Source of the DNA: Candidatus Saccharimonadota bacterium
GTDB lineage: Bacteria; Patescibacteriota; Saccharimonadia; Saccharimonadales; UBA4665
Direction: 5' to 3'
Assembly (NCBI GenBank): GCA_028289245.1
Contig: JAQGGT010000004.1
Span: 124,001-188,000 of the forward strand
Length of the DNA stretch: 64,000 nt
A model generated the notes under the pieces. The model was not told where the DNA came from, did not search any database, and was given only the letters and a program-made list of their open reading frames with translations. Of the stretch, positions 25,240-33,388 are shown in pieces. A program made the translations under genes and the position numbers. The stretch's first letter is position 1; every line of letters begins with the position of its first letter.

Positions 25240-26352
25240 TTAGGCTCCTGTGCTGCTTAAAAACTGTTGCTCGATAAAGTCCATAATCGCGTGCTGACCA
25301 TCACCTCGCAGTAAGAATTTGGTGTCTGTCTTGATATTGTCAGCATACTGCGTGAGGTTGGTAATGAATTGGTTCAGTACCTCAGGTGTGAGCGACGGCG
25401 AAGACAAGCCGAACTGACCGAGGCGTATGATTTTGGCATTCATTTGTTGCTCATAGAGCGGTAGCGGTAATGCCAGCACCGGTACACCTAGGTACATCGC
25501 TTCCGACAATAAGCTGTGGCCGGCTGTGGTAACTATACCACCGCATGTCTCTAGCAAGAATTTGAAGCTATCGTCGCCATGGTGGTATAGTCTAACGTTT
25601 CTGGAAGGCACCAACGGCAGACTTGCATTCTTGGGGAGAAAAACATGAAAAATAGTGCTGCTTTCTTGGGCCAAGACGTTAATCAGTGAGGCATGATTTT
25701 GGTGTAACCCCTGCTGTGCTGAGAGATAGACTAGCAGCTCATTGGGTTTGCGCTCTTCATGGCGCCTAAAATCACTTCTTAGTACTGGCGGGAAAAGGTA
25801 GACTTTCTGGCTGCCCGGTCGCTGCGGTACTTTGAAGAATGAACAAGCGATTCGAGCCGCAGCCGTCGGAAAAAACATCTGTAGGCGGACTACTTCATCG
25901 ACGTAGGTGGTTCCCTGCAATTCGTCGGGGAAGGCGCCAGATAAATATTTACTCTGCTGGTCAATCGTTACGAGCGGCACCCCATGGGCGTAGGCATACT
26001 GAGCCGTGGTAGGTTCGTAGTCGCTAATAGCCAGATCTGCTTGCCCTAGGTACTCGTCCGCTGCGGCCAAGGCGTGGCTGTTAATGGCGGTATAATTAAT
26101 GCCCGACTCTTCTATGAGCTTGGCACTGGCCTCAAAATCAATCCCCGACCGGATACCGACGTAATACGGCACAGCGACTTCAGCAATCCGTACATTGGCA
26201 TGGTCGGCAAAGTACGCGGAAAAGAATTTCAAACTATCGCCATAGGCAAAAATCATTATTTTGTGTGACTGCGCAAGGTAGCTAAGCATCGGGAGTTGCC
26301 GATAAATGTGGCCGTTACCGATGCCACAAACGCCGTACAGAATCTTTTTCAT
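25240..26352 (-). CDS. GT-B glycosyltransferase (GT1/GT28-like)
   Basis: 370 residues with the MurG/MGT-type start (MKKILYGVCGIGNGHIYRQLPM) and a C-terminal donor site in GGIVTTAGHSLLSEAMYLGVPVLALP followed by YEQQMNA. Cytoplasmic or peripheral. It probably glycosylates a small molecule or lipid. Overlaps the upstream HPr-kinase-like gene by 4 nt (ATGA) and is part of the cluster led by the PhyH dioxygenase. Confidence 0.82.
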   Translation of the reverse strand: MKKILYGVCGIGNGHIYRQLPMLSYLAQSHKIMIFAYGDSLKFFSAYFADHANVRIAEVAVPYYVGIRSGIDFEASAKLIEESGINYTAINSHALAAADEYLGQADLAISDYEPTTAQYAYAHGVPLVTIDQQSKYLSGAFPDELQGTTYVDEVVRLQMFFPTAAARIACSFFKVPQRPGSQKVYLFPPVLRSDFRRHEERKPNELLVYLSAQQGLHQNHASLINVLAQESSTIFHVFLPKNASLPLVPSRNVRLYHHGDDSFKFLLETCGGIVTTAGHSLLSEAMYLGVPVLALPLPLYEQQMNAKIIRLGQFGLSSPSLTPEVLNQFITNLTQYADNIKTDTKFLLRGDGQHAIMDFIEQQFLSSTGA

Positions 26353-27245
26353 AGAGCAGCAACTTTCTCGGCTAAGAACGGCGCAGTTCCCATGCCGCTT
26401 AGTACGGACACGTTTGCTAGCGCCAGCCCTAGTTTTACCGTCAGCTGTTGGCGGGCAGCCGGTGGAGTATCACCAAGGTAGACCGCGCCTCCTTGACCAA
26501 CGATACAGTCGGCGTACTCGGTGTCGAGGAAGTAGGGGTAGAGTGTATGGAGCGCACTTGCTGGCGACAGCGTAGTCCACGCGCTACGACCGTCGCTGAG
26601 ACGTACTAAGGCTATGCGACCGATACTCTGTGGTGCTTCTGCCTGCTGATCAGACGGTACTTCAAAGGCGGTCCGGTTGCCGTATTCCACGCTTCGGACG
26701 GATGCATATTCCCCACGCTCAAAATCCTCAGTCTGGAGCGTCATAGTCTTCGTGCCGGCAATAGCCTGGACGTCACCGATTTCATTAAACTGGATTAAGG
26801 TGGTGTTACCGGATAGAAGTTTTTGATTGTAATGAGTTACAGCTTCCAGGGCAGTACTAGTTTTACCAACGCCGCTATGCCCTGGCATAAGGGCGTACGT
26901 GTCACTACCAACGCAAGCTGCATGGGTAGGAAAGTAGCCACGCTGCAGCCATAGCGTCCGGGCGACACTATAGAGCAGATGAGGTAGATCACCCGGAAAA
27001 GATGTGCCCCAGCTATCGTGAATTTCCATTTCATCAGCACCGACTGACAGATGCATATCGGCTGATTCGATGTGATGTATTGCCATGGCAATAGTGCTAG
27101 GGGCAGCATCGAGTACCCTCACATCGGGCAGGTATGCACCGAGTAGTAGCGCTTCTTTCTCTCCCAAGGGCAGCTCACGGTCGCTAGTCAGCGCTATGTG
27201 CAGGTCTCCGGGTAAACTCAGATAATGTTCACTTTGTACCGACAT
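26349..27245 (-). CDS. HPr-kinase-like ATPase
   Basis: 298 residues. Residues about 110-127 (HAACVGSDTYALMPGHSGVGKTS) match the HPrK/P P-loop region, including the conserved His and Walker A. The rest is divergent and lacks a clear HPrK C-terminal signature. Such stand-alone HprK-like proteins occur in natural-product and glycan clusters, where they may phosphorylate a small substrate. Its start overlaps the preceding gene by 17 nt. Confidence 0.72.
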   Translation of the reverse strand: MSVQSEHYLSLPGDLHIALTSDRELPLGEKEALLLGAYLPDVRVLDAAPSTIAMAIHHIESADMHLSVGADEMEIHDSWGTSFPGDLPHLLYSVARTLWLQRGYFPTHAACVGSDTYALMPGHSGVGKTSTALEAVTHYNQKLLSGNTTLIQFNEIGDVQAIAGTKTMTLQTEDFERGEYASVRSVEYGNRTAFEVPSDQQAEAPQSIGRIALVRLSDGRSAWTTLSPASALHTLYPYFLDTEYADCIVGQGGAVYLGDTPPAARQQLTVKLGLALANVSVLSGMGTAPFLAEKVAAL

Positions 27246-28365
27246 ACGTCCTACTTTCTACATGCTGTGCGATGGCGCTCGCGATGTCGATAGCGCCATC
27301 GCTGCCAAACAACTGAAGCAAATTTTTGGCATTACTATTTTGGTGCGTACTGAGCGCCTGAAATTTTTGCGAAGATAATCTAGAAAGCTGCTGTCTGAGG
27401 TTTTTGCTATGTGTTACTGCCTGTAAGGCGTGGGTAATTGCTTGTACTACCACTGTCTGGGGCGCTCGATAGTCGATGGCACCGGTGAGCTCGCTCCAAT
27501 CAAGGCTTTCATCGCAACAGCCGTTTTCTGCTAACAGCATGGATTGCTGACCTTGGCTATCGTTAGCCGGTGGTAACCACAGAGTCGGGACATTAAAAGA
27601 CGCGGCATCATATATATTACCCAATCCCGGAGTCATAATTGCCGTCTTTGCTCGCCGCAAAGCGTCGATCATACTTTGCCGCGAGAGCGTGCTAACTCTA
27701 GGGTCATGTAAGGCTTTGGCAATTGTTGCGCTGGTAGTCACGATAAGTGTTTCAGTCTCGGGGAGTGCAGCGCTCACCGCGTTCAGCATGAGCTGCGCAT
27801 ACGCGACCGCATCATGGAAATCCCAGTACGGGTTCTGGAGTCCACCCATGTTCAACAATACGTGCTGCTTTTCTGCGCCCTCGTTGGCAGCCACAATCGG
27901 CGGCACTACTGCATAAGCCGGAAAAGCGCTTGCTTCCAGCGCAAGTCGTTCTTGGACGCCAAAGAATTGTTGGGCTATATAGAGGTCGGCATGTTTAATC
28001 GCCGGATGAATCTGGGGCCAGTACCAGGTGAGTGCGTCATATATAACCGTGGGCATAGCTGCTGCTTCGGCTATCTCAGCCATGCTGAAATCCATGGCGG
28101 TCACGAACAGATCGTACCGAGTGGCAAGCTGATTCATGAGAATACGTTTTTCGTGGCTTGTCATACTGGTCGTGTCATACATAGCCTCATAGGCCAAGTG
28201 TTTTTGGAGGTCGAGCGTATGGGTTTCGCCAATGTAAGAAATCTGCATGCCGCGTTCCTGCAGTAGTGGGGTTAGGCAGGCTATTGCGGCGGCTGGGCCA
28301 AAACCAAAAGGCTCAGCATTGAGGAGGAGGCGTGGTTTAGACTGAGTCATAGTGCTCCTGACCAT
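27229..28365 (-). CDS. GT-B glycosyltransferase-like protein
   Basis: 378 residues with GT-B organisation: N-terminal LLLNAEPFGFGPAAAIACLTPLLQERG and a C-terminal half with VLLNMGGLQNP and AIMTPGLGNIYDAASFNVPTLWLPP, like the donor-binding part of GT1/GT28 enzymes. It is distantly similar in layout to the other GT of the cluster. The start at 28365 overlaps the dioxygenase end; MTQSKPRL at residue 6 is an alternative start with overlap of 14 nt. Confidence 0.7.
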   Translation of the reverse strand: MVRSTMTQSKPRLLLNAEPFGFGPAAAIACLTPLLQERGMQISYIGETHTLDLQKHLAYEAMYDTTSMTSHEKRILMNQLATRYDLFVTAMDFSMAEIAEAAAMPTVIYDALTWYWPQIHPAIKHADLYIAQQFFGVQERLALEASAFPAYAVVPPIVAANEGAEKQHVLLNMGGLQNPYWDFHDAVAYAQLMLNAVSAALPETETLIVTTSATIAKALHDPRVSTLSRQSMIDALRRAKTAIMTPGLGNIYDAASFNVPTLWLPPANDSQGQQSMLLAENGCCDESLDWSELTGAIDYRAPQTVVVQAITHALQAVTHSKNLRQQLSRLSSQKFQALSTHQNSNAKNLLQLFGSDGAIDIASAIAQHVESRTYVGTK

Positions 28366-29485
28366 ACAAAAGTTTGCCTAGAAGGCTGAGTTGCTCGGGT
28401 CTGCGCACTCGCGCAGCGGCTGCTTGATCGGTATACCGAGGACGTTTACTGGCGTGCATAAGCGCATCGCGGACGTTACTACCAAGTCCGGTTGCATAGG
28501 CTTCCGCCCTGACAGCCACAGCTGCGGCGTTATCTTCGCGAGCTACACCAGCCGCAATCAACGCTATGAAGCGAGTTAGTTCAGAGATGTTAGCCGTATT
28601 GGCGTGGGTCGTGCGGCTGTCCCAGCTCACAAGGTCGCCTTGGCGTAAGGGGATCGGCTGGGCATGATCGGTGAGTATTTCGCCTATCGGGCTGTCTACC
28701 TCTAATTCGACGTACTCTCCGCGTTGAGGAGCCATTGGTAAGTAATCGGTGAAACAAGCTTTGGAGCCGGGAACGGCGAGTAAGGTACCGCGCTCGACCG
28801 GACAGTCATCAAGAGCGAGAACACCTTGCACAGTCCGAAAATCGGGATGCTCTTTAGGATTTTGGTCGACATGGAGGGGTAAGGCTGCCGACTCTTGGTG
28901 GCCGGCCAGTTTAACGCCAAAACGGTCATAGGTTGTCCATAAATCGGCGCGCCCCCAGAGTACGACATGATGTAAGTAAGCTTTTAGGGACTGGCGCAGT
29001 TGGGCGAGGCTGTCATCGTGGTAGATCTCAAAAAAGCCACGGGTAAGTATCGGCACGCCTTGTGTATCGACCGGTAAATTATCATAGCTGTCAGGTTTAT
29101 CTACAGCGCAGGTTTCGCTGCTCAGGTCTGCCACTACTGATTTGACATACCCGATCGCATTCGTACAAAGCTCTCGTGGCGCGACGCTTTTCCCGACGAC
29201 TACGCCGAATCTGCCCCAATGTTCAAACAGCTCTGCTTCCTGGCTGAGCACATCAAATGACTGCGCAAACCCATCGCTCATTAAAGGATAGGCACCTAGT
29301 CCCTCACCAAGGAAGCTGTACCCAGCATATTTTGCCTGAATGGCAGGATCGGCGCATCGTAGCGTCAGGTGGCCCACGAGTTGCTGCGTATACACCTCTG
29401 CGTCATGCGCATCGTACGGCAAGCTTTCCTCGATGTTGGCCACGAGTTCACGCGTTTCATTGGTAATAATGGTGGGGACGCTCAT
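28337..29485 (-). CDS. Phytanoyl-CoA dioxygenase (PhyH)-like Fe(II)/2-oxoglutarate enzyme
   Basis: 382 residues from ATG at 29485, chosen because the promoter TATAAT (minus strand, near 29522) excludes the longer ORF. The facial triad is visible as H205-x-D207 (LHVDQNP) and H294 (SRTTHANTAN), with a downstream Arg for 2-oxoglutarate. The family hydroxylates unactivated carbons of small molecules or lipids. It leads a compact operon with two glycosyltransferases, an HprK-like ATPase and a Nudix protein, suggesting a modified glycolipid or small metabolite. Confidence 0.8.
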   Translation of the reverse strand: MSVPTIITNETRELVANIEESLPYDAHDAEVYTQQLVGHLTLRCADPAIQAKYAGYSFLGEGLGAYPLMSDGFAQSFDVLSQEAELFEHWGRFGVVVGKSVAPRELCTNAIGYVKSVVADLSSETCAVDKPDSYDNLPVDTQGVPILTRGFFEIYHDDSLAQLRQSLKAYLHHVVLWGRADLWTTYDRFGVKLAGHQESAALPLHVDQNPKEHPDFRTVQGVLALDDCPVERGTLLAVPGSKACFTDYLPMAPQRGEYVELEVDSPIGEILTDHAQPIPLRQGDLVSWDSRTTHANTANISELTRFIALIAAGVAREDNAAAVAVRAEAYATGLGSNVRDALMHASKRPRYTDQAAAARVRRPEQLSLLGKLLYGQEHYDSV

Positions 29486-29498
29486 ACGCTTACTATCT

Positions 29499-29517
29499 GT
29501 AACCACCTGGTAGTTAC
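29499..29517. promoter_or_regulatory. Palindrome at the start of the PhyH operon transcript
   Basis: GTAACCACCTGGTAGTTAC is an imperfect 19-bp palindrome (one mismatch pair) just downstream of TATAAT and just upstream of the PhyH start. It is well placed for a repressor operator; as RNA it would form a short hairpin at the 5' end. Confidence 0.5.
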
Positions 29518-29565
29518 AATATATTATACCATAATAATTCGGGGTTATAAAACTTTCCGGCATAC

Positions 29566-29584
29566 AAAAAGCCTCCGAAGAGGC
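29566..29584 (-). terminator. Terminator of the tRNA-Thr/tRNA-Tyr unit
   Basis: AGCCTC/GAGGCT stem with TTCG-type loop followed by TTTTTG on the minus strand, 14 nt past tRNA-Tyr. Confidence 0.85.
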
Positions 29585-29597
29585 TGTAATGTCGAAA

Positions 29598-29682
29598 TGG
29601 TGCGGGGTGTAGGATTCGAACCTACGAACTCGGAGAGGGCAGATTTACAGTCTGCTGTGTTTGACCGCTTCACTAACCCCGC
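29598..29682 (-). tRNA. tRNA-Tyr (anticodon GTA)
   Basis: 85 nt with a long variable arm (class II). Acceptor GCGGGGT/ACCCCGC, anticodon stem GCAGA/TCTGC around loop CTGTAAA (anticodon GTA), T arm CGTAG-GTTCGAAT-CCTAC, encoded CCA. Confidence 0.95.
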
Positions 29683-29696
29683 ATAATGGTATTGTT

Positions 29697-29773
29697 TGGA
29701 GCCACCTGTCGGATTCGAACCGACGACCTGCTGTTTACAAAACAGCTGCTCTAACCAGCTGAGCTAAGGTGGC
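29697..29773 (-). tRNA. tRNA-Thr (anticodon TGT)
   Basis: Acceptor GCCACCT/AGGTGGC, anticodon stem GCTGT/ACAGC with loop TTTGTAA (anticodon TGT), T arm GTCGG-TTCGAAT-CCGAC, discriminator T, encoded CCA. Co-transcribed with tRNA-Tyr 14 nt downstream. Confidence 0.95.
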
Positions 29774-29800
29774 AAGCCAGTGGCGTAAATTAACCTGATC

Positions 29801-29829
29801 AGTGTACCAAAACAGAGGTTAAACTACAA
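29801..29829 (-). promoter_or_regulatory. Promoter of tRNA-Thr/tRNA-Tyr
   Basis: TTGTAG (29824-29829), a 17-nt spacer and TACACT (29801-29806) on the minus strand. Confidence 0.65.
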
Positions 29830-29865
29830 GCCAGTACTGCAACCGTTGCGGTATAATAAGAGTCC

Positions 29866-30528
29866 ATGTCTCGCGCGCTGCACTTCCTTGCCAAACATAA
29901 AGTCTCGCTACTGCTGCTTGTGGTAATTGGGGCGGCGCTCAGCTTTGGGCCAATTACGTATACGGTACTGGCGACACGCGGCGAACGCTATGATCTGTCA
30001 CGGCAAGCAACGAGTGCGGTGCCGAAACGCCAAGTAGCTATGGTGTTCGGGGCCGGTGTCTTTCCTGACGGCACGCCAACGCCATACCTGAAGGGGCGGA
30101 TCCAGACTGCAGTCACGCTCTACAAGGCCGGTCGCGTCAAGATTATACTGATGACCGGCGACAATAGCTCGAGCCACTACAACGAGCCACTGGCTATGCG
30201 CCGCTACGCTGAGCAGTTGGGCATACCTCCCAAGGCAATCGTGCTTGATTACGCCGGCTTTAACACCTACGACAGCTGCTACCGCGCTGCCCACATCTTC
30301 CAAATTCACCAGGCGATTATTGTGACTCAGGCCTATCACCTGCCCCGCGCCATGGCGACCTGTAGCGGGTTGGGCGTCAAAACGCTCGGCGTTGAGGCAC
30401 AGCACGCCAGCCGCGACTGGACGGTGAGTTATCTGCTGCGCGAAGTGCTGTCAACCGATAAAATGGTGATTCAAAACGTTTTCAAGCCGCAACCAACGGT
30501 GCTCGGCAAGCCTGAGCCGATTAACTAG
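29866..30528 (+). CDS. SanA/YdcF-like DUF218 membrane protein
   Basis: 220 residues with an N-terminal membrane anchor (about 11-33) and an extracytoplasmic DUF218 domain: VAMVFGAGVFPDGTPTPYLKGRIQTAVTLY, ILMTGDNSS, NEPLAMRRYAEQLGIP, FNTYDSCYRA and TQAYHLPRA are the conserved family blocks. Relatives (SanA, ElyC) affect envelope integrity and vancomycin sensitivity. TATAAT at 29852-29857 is 8 nt before ATG, so the mRNA is probably leaderless. The end overlaps the convergent gene by 8 nt. Confidence 0.88.
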   Translation: MSRALHFLAKHKVSLLLLVVIGAALSFGPITYTVLATRGERYDLSRQATSAVPKRQVAMVFGAGVFPDGTPTPYLKGRIQTAVTLYKAGRVKIILMTGDNSSSHYNEPLAMRRYAEQLGIPPKAIVLDYAGFNTYDSCYRAAHIFQIHQAIIVTQAYHLPRAMATCSGLGVKTLGVEAQHASRDWTVSYLLREVLSTDKMVIQNVFKPQPTVLGKPEPIN

Positions 30529-30934
30529 CGACGGGTTCGGTTTCTGACTCGTCGGCTGCGCAGATCATTATCACTGTTCCGCCGATTAAGCCGCCGACGC
30601 CCCAGGCGAGCAGCCCGGCTGGGTTATAATGATCGGCGCTATGTTGCTTCTCGGCTTCGTAATTCTGGAGCAAAATTACGCTATCGCCGACTTTGAACTT
30701 ATTAATCTTGGGATTGCTACCAGCGCCGCGCTCCAGACAGTTTTCTATATCGGCGGTGACGTTAGTAGCCTTTTGATCGGTAGCTAGGCATGTCGCGACG
30801 GTATTGGCGCTATCGTGGTCCTGATTGTTGTGCTTGGCTTCAAGTGCGAAGCCAAATCCGGTCGCGGCCATGGTAACCAGCGTGACGCCCGCTAAAAATT
30901 CTTTTCCGGTCATTGATTCAGCCACTTCGGTCAC
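30521..30934 (-). CDS. Small membrane protein, 137 aa, unknown function
   Basis: 137 residues: hydrophobic segment about 13-31, a polar loop of about 70 residues with two Cys (CLATD..ENCLERG), and a second hydrophobic segment about 107-126 (LLAWGVGGLIGGTVIMICA). The loop would be extracytoplasmic with a possible disulfide. Start preceded by AGGAGTGACC. No family recognised. Confidence 0.6.
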   Translation of the reverse strand: MTEVAESMTGKEFLAGVTLVTMAATGFGFALEAKHNNQDHDSANTVATCLATDQKATNVTADIENCLERGAGSNPKINKFKVGDSVILLQNYEAEKQHSADHYNPAGLLAWGVGGLIGGTVIMICAADESETEPVAS

Positions 30935-30974
30935 TCCTAATTAATTATTGAGTGATAATACATAAATAGGCTAT

Positions 30975-31628
30975 TTATACAACTACCCGACGGGGGCGCA
31001 GGATGCGCTTGGCGCGGCCGGCAGGAACGACAAGCTTCTTGAGGCGATCTTGGACGATGTCGGCCTCGGCTTCCATGCCGTGGCTCAAATACGCTTTGTG
31101 CAGAAGGGTGAAGGTTTCTTTGTTTGGCTCGAGGTCGGCGGCCTTTTCGAGTTCGGCGAACATCAGTTTGTCGTTACCGAGCTTTTCCTGGACTTTGGCA
31201 TAGGCGACGTGACGGGCGGCCAGGTTGTCTTCTAGCTTGAGGGCCTGTTCGAAGGCGACGGAAGCCTTCTCGTAGTTTTCAGTTTCGTAATAAATGAGGC
31301 CGAGATTGTGCAGGCTGGACGGCGTGGCTTCGATAGAGCTGGCGATCTCAAAGCAGTCGATGGCGTCGCGGTACTCTTTTTGCTTGGCATAGAGAATGCC
31401 GAGCCGGTTGTAGGCGGCGGCGTTCTTTTCGTCAATTTTGAGGATGGTCAGGAGGGCTTTTTCGGCGCGCAAGAAGCGGTTCTCGCGCATGCCTTGGTGG
31501 GCGATGTCCCAGAGCTTGCCCAAGCGGTCACCGACTTTGCGGGAGACATTGGCAAACTCGTCGTCGTGGACTTTAGAGTTGCGGTAAGCCATAACTCCGA
31601 AACCAGCTACGATAAGTAACTCGTACAT
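30975..31628 (-). CDS. Membrane-anchored TPR protein
   Basis: 217 residues: a short N-terminal hydrophobic anchor (MYELLIVAGFGVMAY) and then three to four tetratricopeptide repeats (for example AAAYNRLGILYAKQKEYRDAIDCFEIA and PSSLHNLGLIYYETENYEKASVAFEQAL). A scaffolding or assembly role is typical. TATACT at 31636-31641 is 7 nt before ATG, suggesting a leaderless mRNA. Confidence 0.85.
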   Translation of the reverse strand: MYELLIVAGFGVMAYRNSKVHDDEFANVSRKVGDRLGKLWDIAHQGMRENRFLRAEKALLTILKIDEKNAAAYNRLGILYAKQKEYRDAIDCFEIASSIEATPSSLHNLGLIYYETENYEKASVAFEQALKLEDNLAARHVAYAKVQEKLGNDKLMFAELEKAADLEPNKETFTLLHKAYLSHGMEAEADIVQDRLKKLVVPAGRAKRILRPRRVVV

Positions 31629-31646
31629 GTCTGTTAGTATAGCACT

Positions 31647-32507
31647 TTAGCCTAAACTTACCATAAGCTTGTCGAGCACTAATTTGGTCTGCGCATTGCG
31701 AGTCAGCGCCTCGGCGGCCTCGTAGCTGGAGCGCAGAATCTGCTGCCAGCGCTCGGCTTGAGCGCCATCGACAGTTTGCAGGCGGGCGTGGGCCATTTGC
31801 TGCATGATAAACAGTGCGCCTTCCACAAGAGTTTTTTGCTTGGTGAGCTCATCAACCCGCAGTAAACGTTGGTACATGGTGTCCTGGAGTAGCTGACGAG
31901 CCAAAGCCGTGGCGGCTTGCAAGGGGTGGTCGTCGCTCCTCAGCAGGCCGCTGGCTAGGCCAGGCAAACCGCCGCTGATGGCGAGCGCTTGGCCGATGTC
32001 CTTCGCGGCGTGATTTTGGGCTTCTAGATGAGCTTTGAGGGCCGCAACTGCCGGCCGCTTGACGTTGATGGTCTGTAATCGAGAGCGTACGGTGAGTAAT
32101 AGGGCTTCCTCGGTATCGGTGAGGAGAATAATGGCCGTAGCGGCTGGCGGTTCTTCGAGGGTCTTGAGGAGGGCGTTTTGGGCCTCCAGGCCCAGCAGAT
32201 GGGCCGATTCAATTAAGACAACCCTATTAATCACGCCGGGGCGCGGCACTTTAAGGCTCAAAAACTGCTCGAGCGCACGGACAGACTCAATGCTGATGGC
32301 CCTGCCGTCATCAGATCGGATAGTCCGGATATAGGGATAGGTCTCCAGAGCGTCAATCTCAATGCCCAGAACACCTGCGGCTATGAGTTGGCCAAGCGAC
32401 CATTTCCCGGCCCCGACTGGACCGCTCAGTAGTAGGCCATGGCTCGGCGCGGCCAGGTAATGCTGCAATTGACGTTCGGTGATCGGGTTTAGAACGAGCT
32501 GGCTCAT
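31647..32507 (-). CDS. holB: DNA polymerase III delta' subunit-like ATPase
   Basis: 286 residues with an AAA+ clamp-loader core: P-loop LSGPVGAGKWS, sensor-type VVLIESAHLLGLEAQNALLKTLEEPPAATAIILLTD and RLQTI. The length and the SRC-like region (VRSRLQ, with Cys lost) fit delta' rather than DnaX. Overlaps the RluD-like gene by 4 nt (ATGA). Confidence 0.85.
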   Translation of the reverse strand: MSQLVLNPITERQLQHYLAAPSHGLLLSGPVGAGKWSLGQLIAAGVLGIEIDALETYPYIRTIRSDDGRAISIESVRALEQFLSLKVPRPGVINRVVLIESAHLLGLEAQNALLKTLEEPPAATAIILLTDTEEALLLTVRSRLQTINVKRPAVAALKAHLEAQNHAAKDIGQALAISGGLPGLASGLLRSDDHPLQAATALARQLLQDTMYQRLLRVDELTKQKTLVEGALFIMQQMAHARLQTVDGAQAERWQQILRSSYEAAEALTRNAQTKLVLDKLMVSLG

Positions 32508-33388
32508 GAAGCCGCCATAAACTCCGCAAAGCTGGGAGGCGTGTCGACGGTGAAGACCTTGCGCTCGCGGTTTGGTAAGGTAACTTCTAGGATATGGGCA
32601 TGCAGGTAGAGGCGGTCGGCCGGTTCACCGCCATAGAGTGCGTCGCCGACAATTGGATGGCCCAGTTCTTCGAGATGGACGCGCAGCTGGTGGGTACGGC
32701 CGGTGGTGGGGTTGAGCTTAAGTAGGCTGTGGTGCTCACTTTCCTGCACTACCAGGTACTCGGTCTGGGCGGTTTTGCCATTGATGCCGACCCGAAATGT
32801 TTGGGGTTTACGGGGGTTACGCTCGATGGCCATATCGATCAGAGCTTGGGGTTGCTTGAGGTGGCCGCCGACGATAGCCATGTAGGTTTTTTTGACACGG
32901 CGCTGGGAGAACTGCTTTTGCAGCCATTTGGTAGCGGTGATGTTCTTGGCACAAATCATGACGCCACTGGTCGCACGGTCTAAACGATGGACGATACCGA
33001 CCCGTTGGTCGACGACGCCTTTGATGTCCTCAAGGTCTTCCGGTGCATAGCGATCGAGGAGCCAGGTGCCGACAGTAGCTTCGGGGTTATAGACGCCCTT
33101 GCTGTGAGTGAGGATGCCGGCTGGCTTATTAATGACCACGCAGTCGTCGTCCTCATAGAGTACTTCTAGTTCGATCTTGGGGATGATGTCGAGGGTATCA
33201 GCATCAAAATCAATCACGATGGTGTCGCTGACGCGGAGCTTCGTACCGGCTTTGGTAGCGAGGACGTCGTTGACCATCACTTTGCCATCGGCAATCAGCT
33301 TAACGGCGTAAGCCCGACTGATGCGTGGCAAGGCACTGGCTACGTATTGGTCGAGCCGGGGACCCTGGCTGAGTTCAATATTGCTCAT
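32504..33388 (-). CDS. rluD: RluD-family 23S rRNA pseudouridine synthase
   Basis: 294 residues: N-terminal S4 RNA-binding domain (RLDQYVASALPRISRAYAVKLIADGKVMVND) and a pseudouridine synthase catalytic domain with HRLDRATSG (catalytic Asp) and the C-terminal GRTHQLRVHLEELGHPIVGDALYGG. It belongs to the RluA/C/D class; the exact target uridine is inferred. Coupled to trpS upstream (TAATG overlap). Confidence 0.92.
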   Translation of the reverse strand: MSNIELSQGPRLDQYVASALPRISRAYAVKLIADGKVMVNDVLATKAGTKLRVSDTIVIDFDADTLDIIPKIELEVLYEDDDCVVINKPAGILTHSKGVYNPEATVGTWLLDRYAPEDLEDIKGVVDQRVGIVHRLDRATSGVMICAKNITATKWLQKQFSQRRVKKTYMAIVGGHLKQPQALIDMAIERNPRKPQTFRVGINGKTAQTEYLVVQESEHHSLLKLNPTTGRTHQLRVHLEELGHPIVGDALYGGEPADRLYLHAHILEVTLPNRERKVFTVDTPPSFAEFMAAS

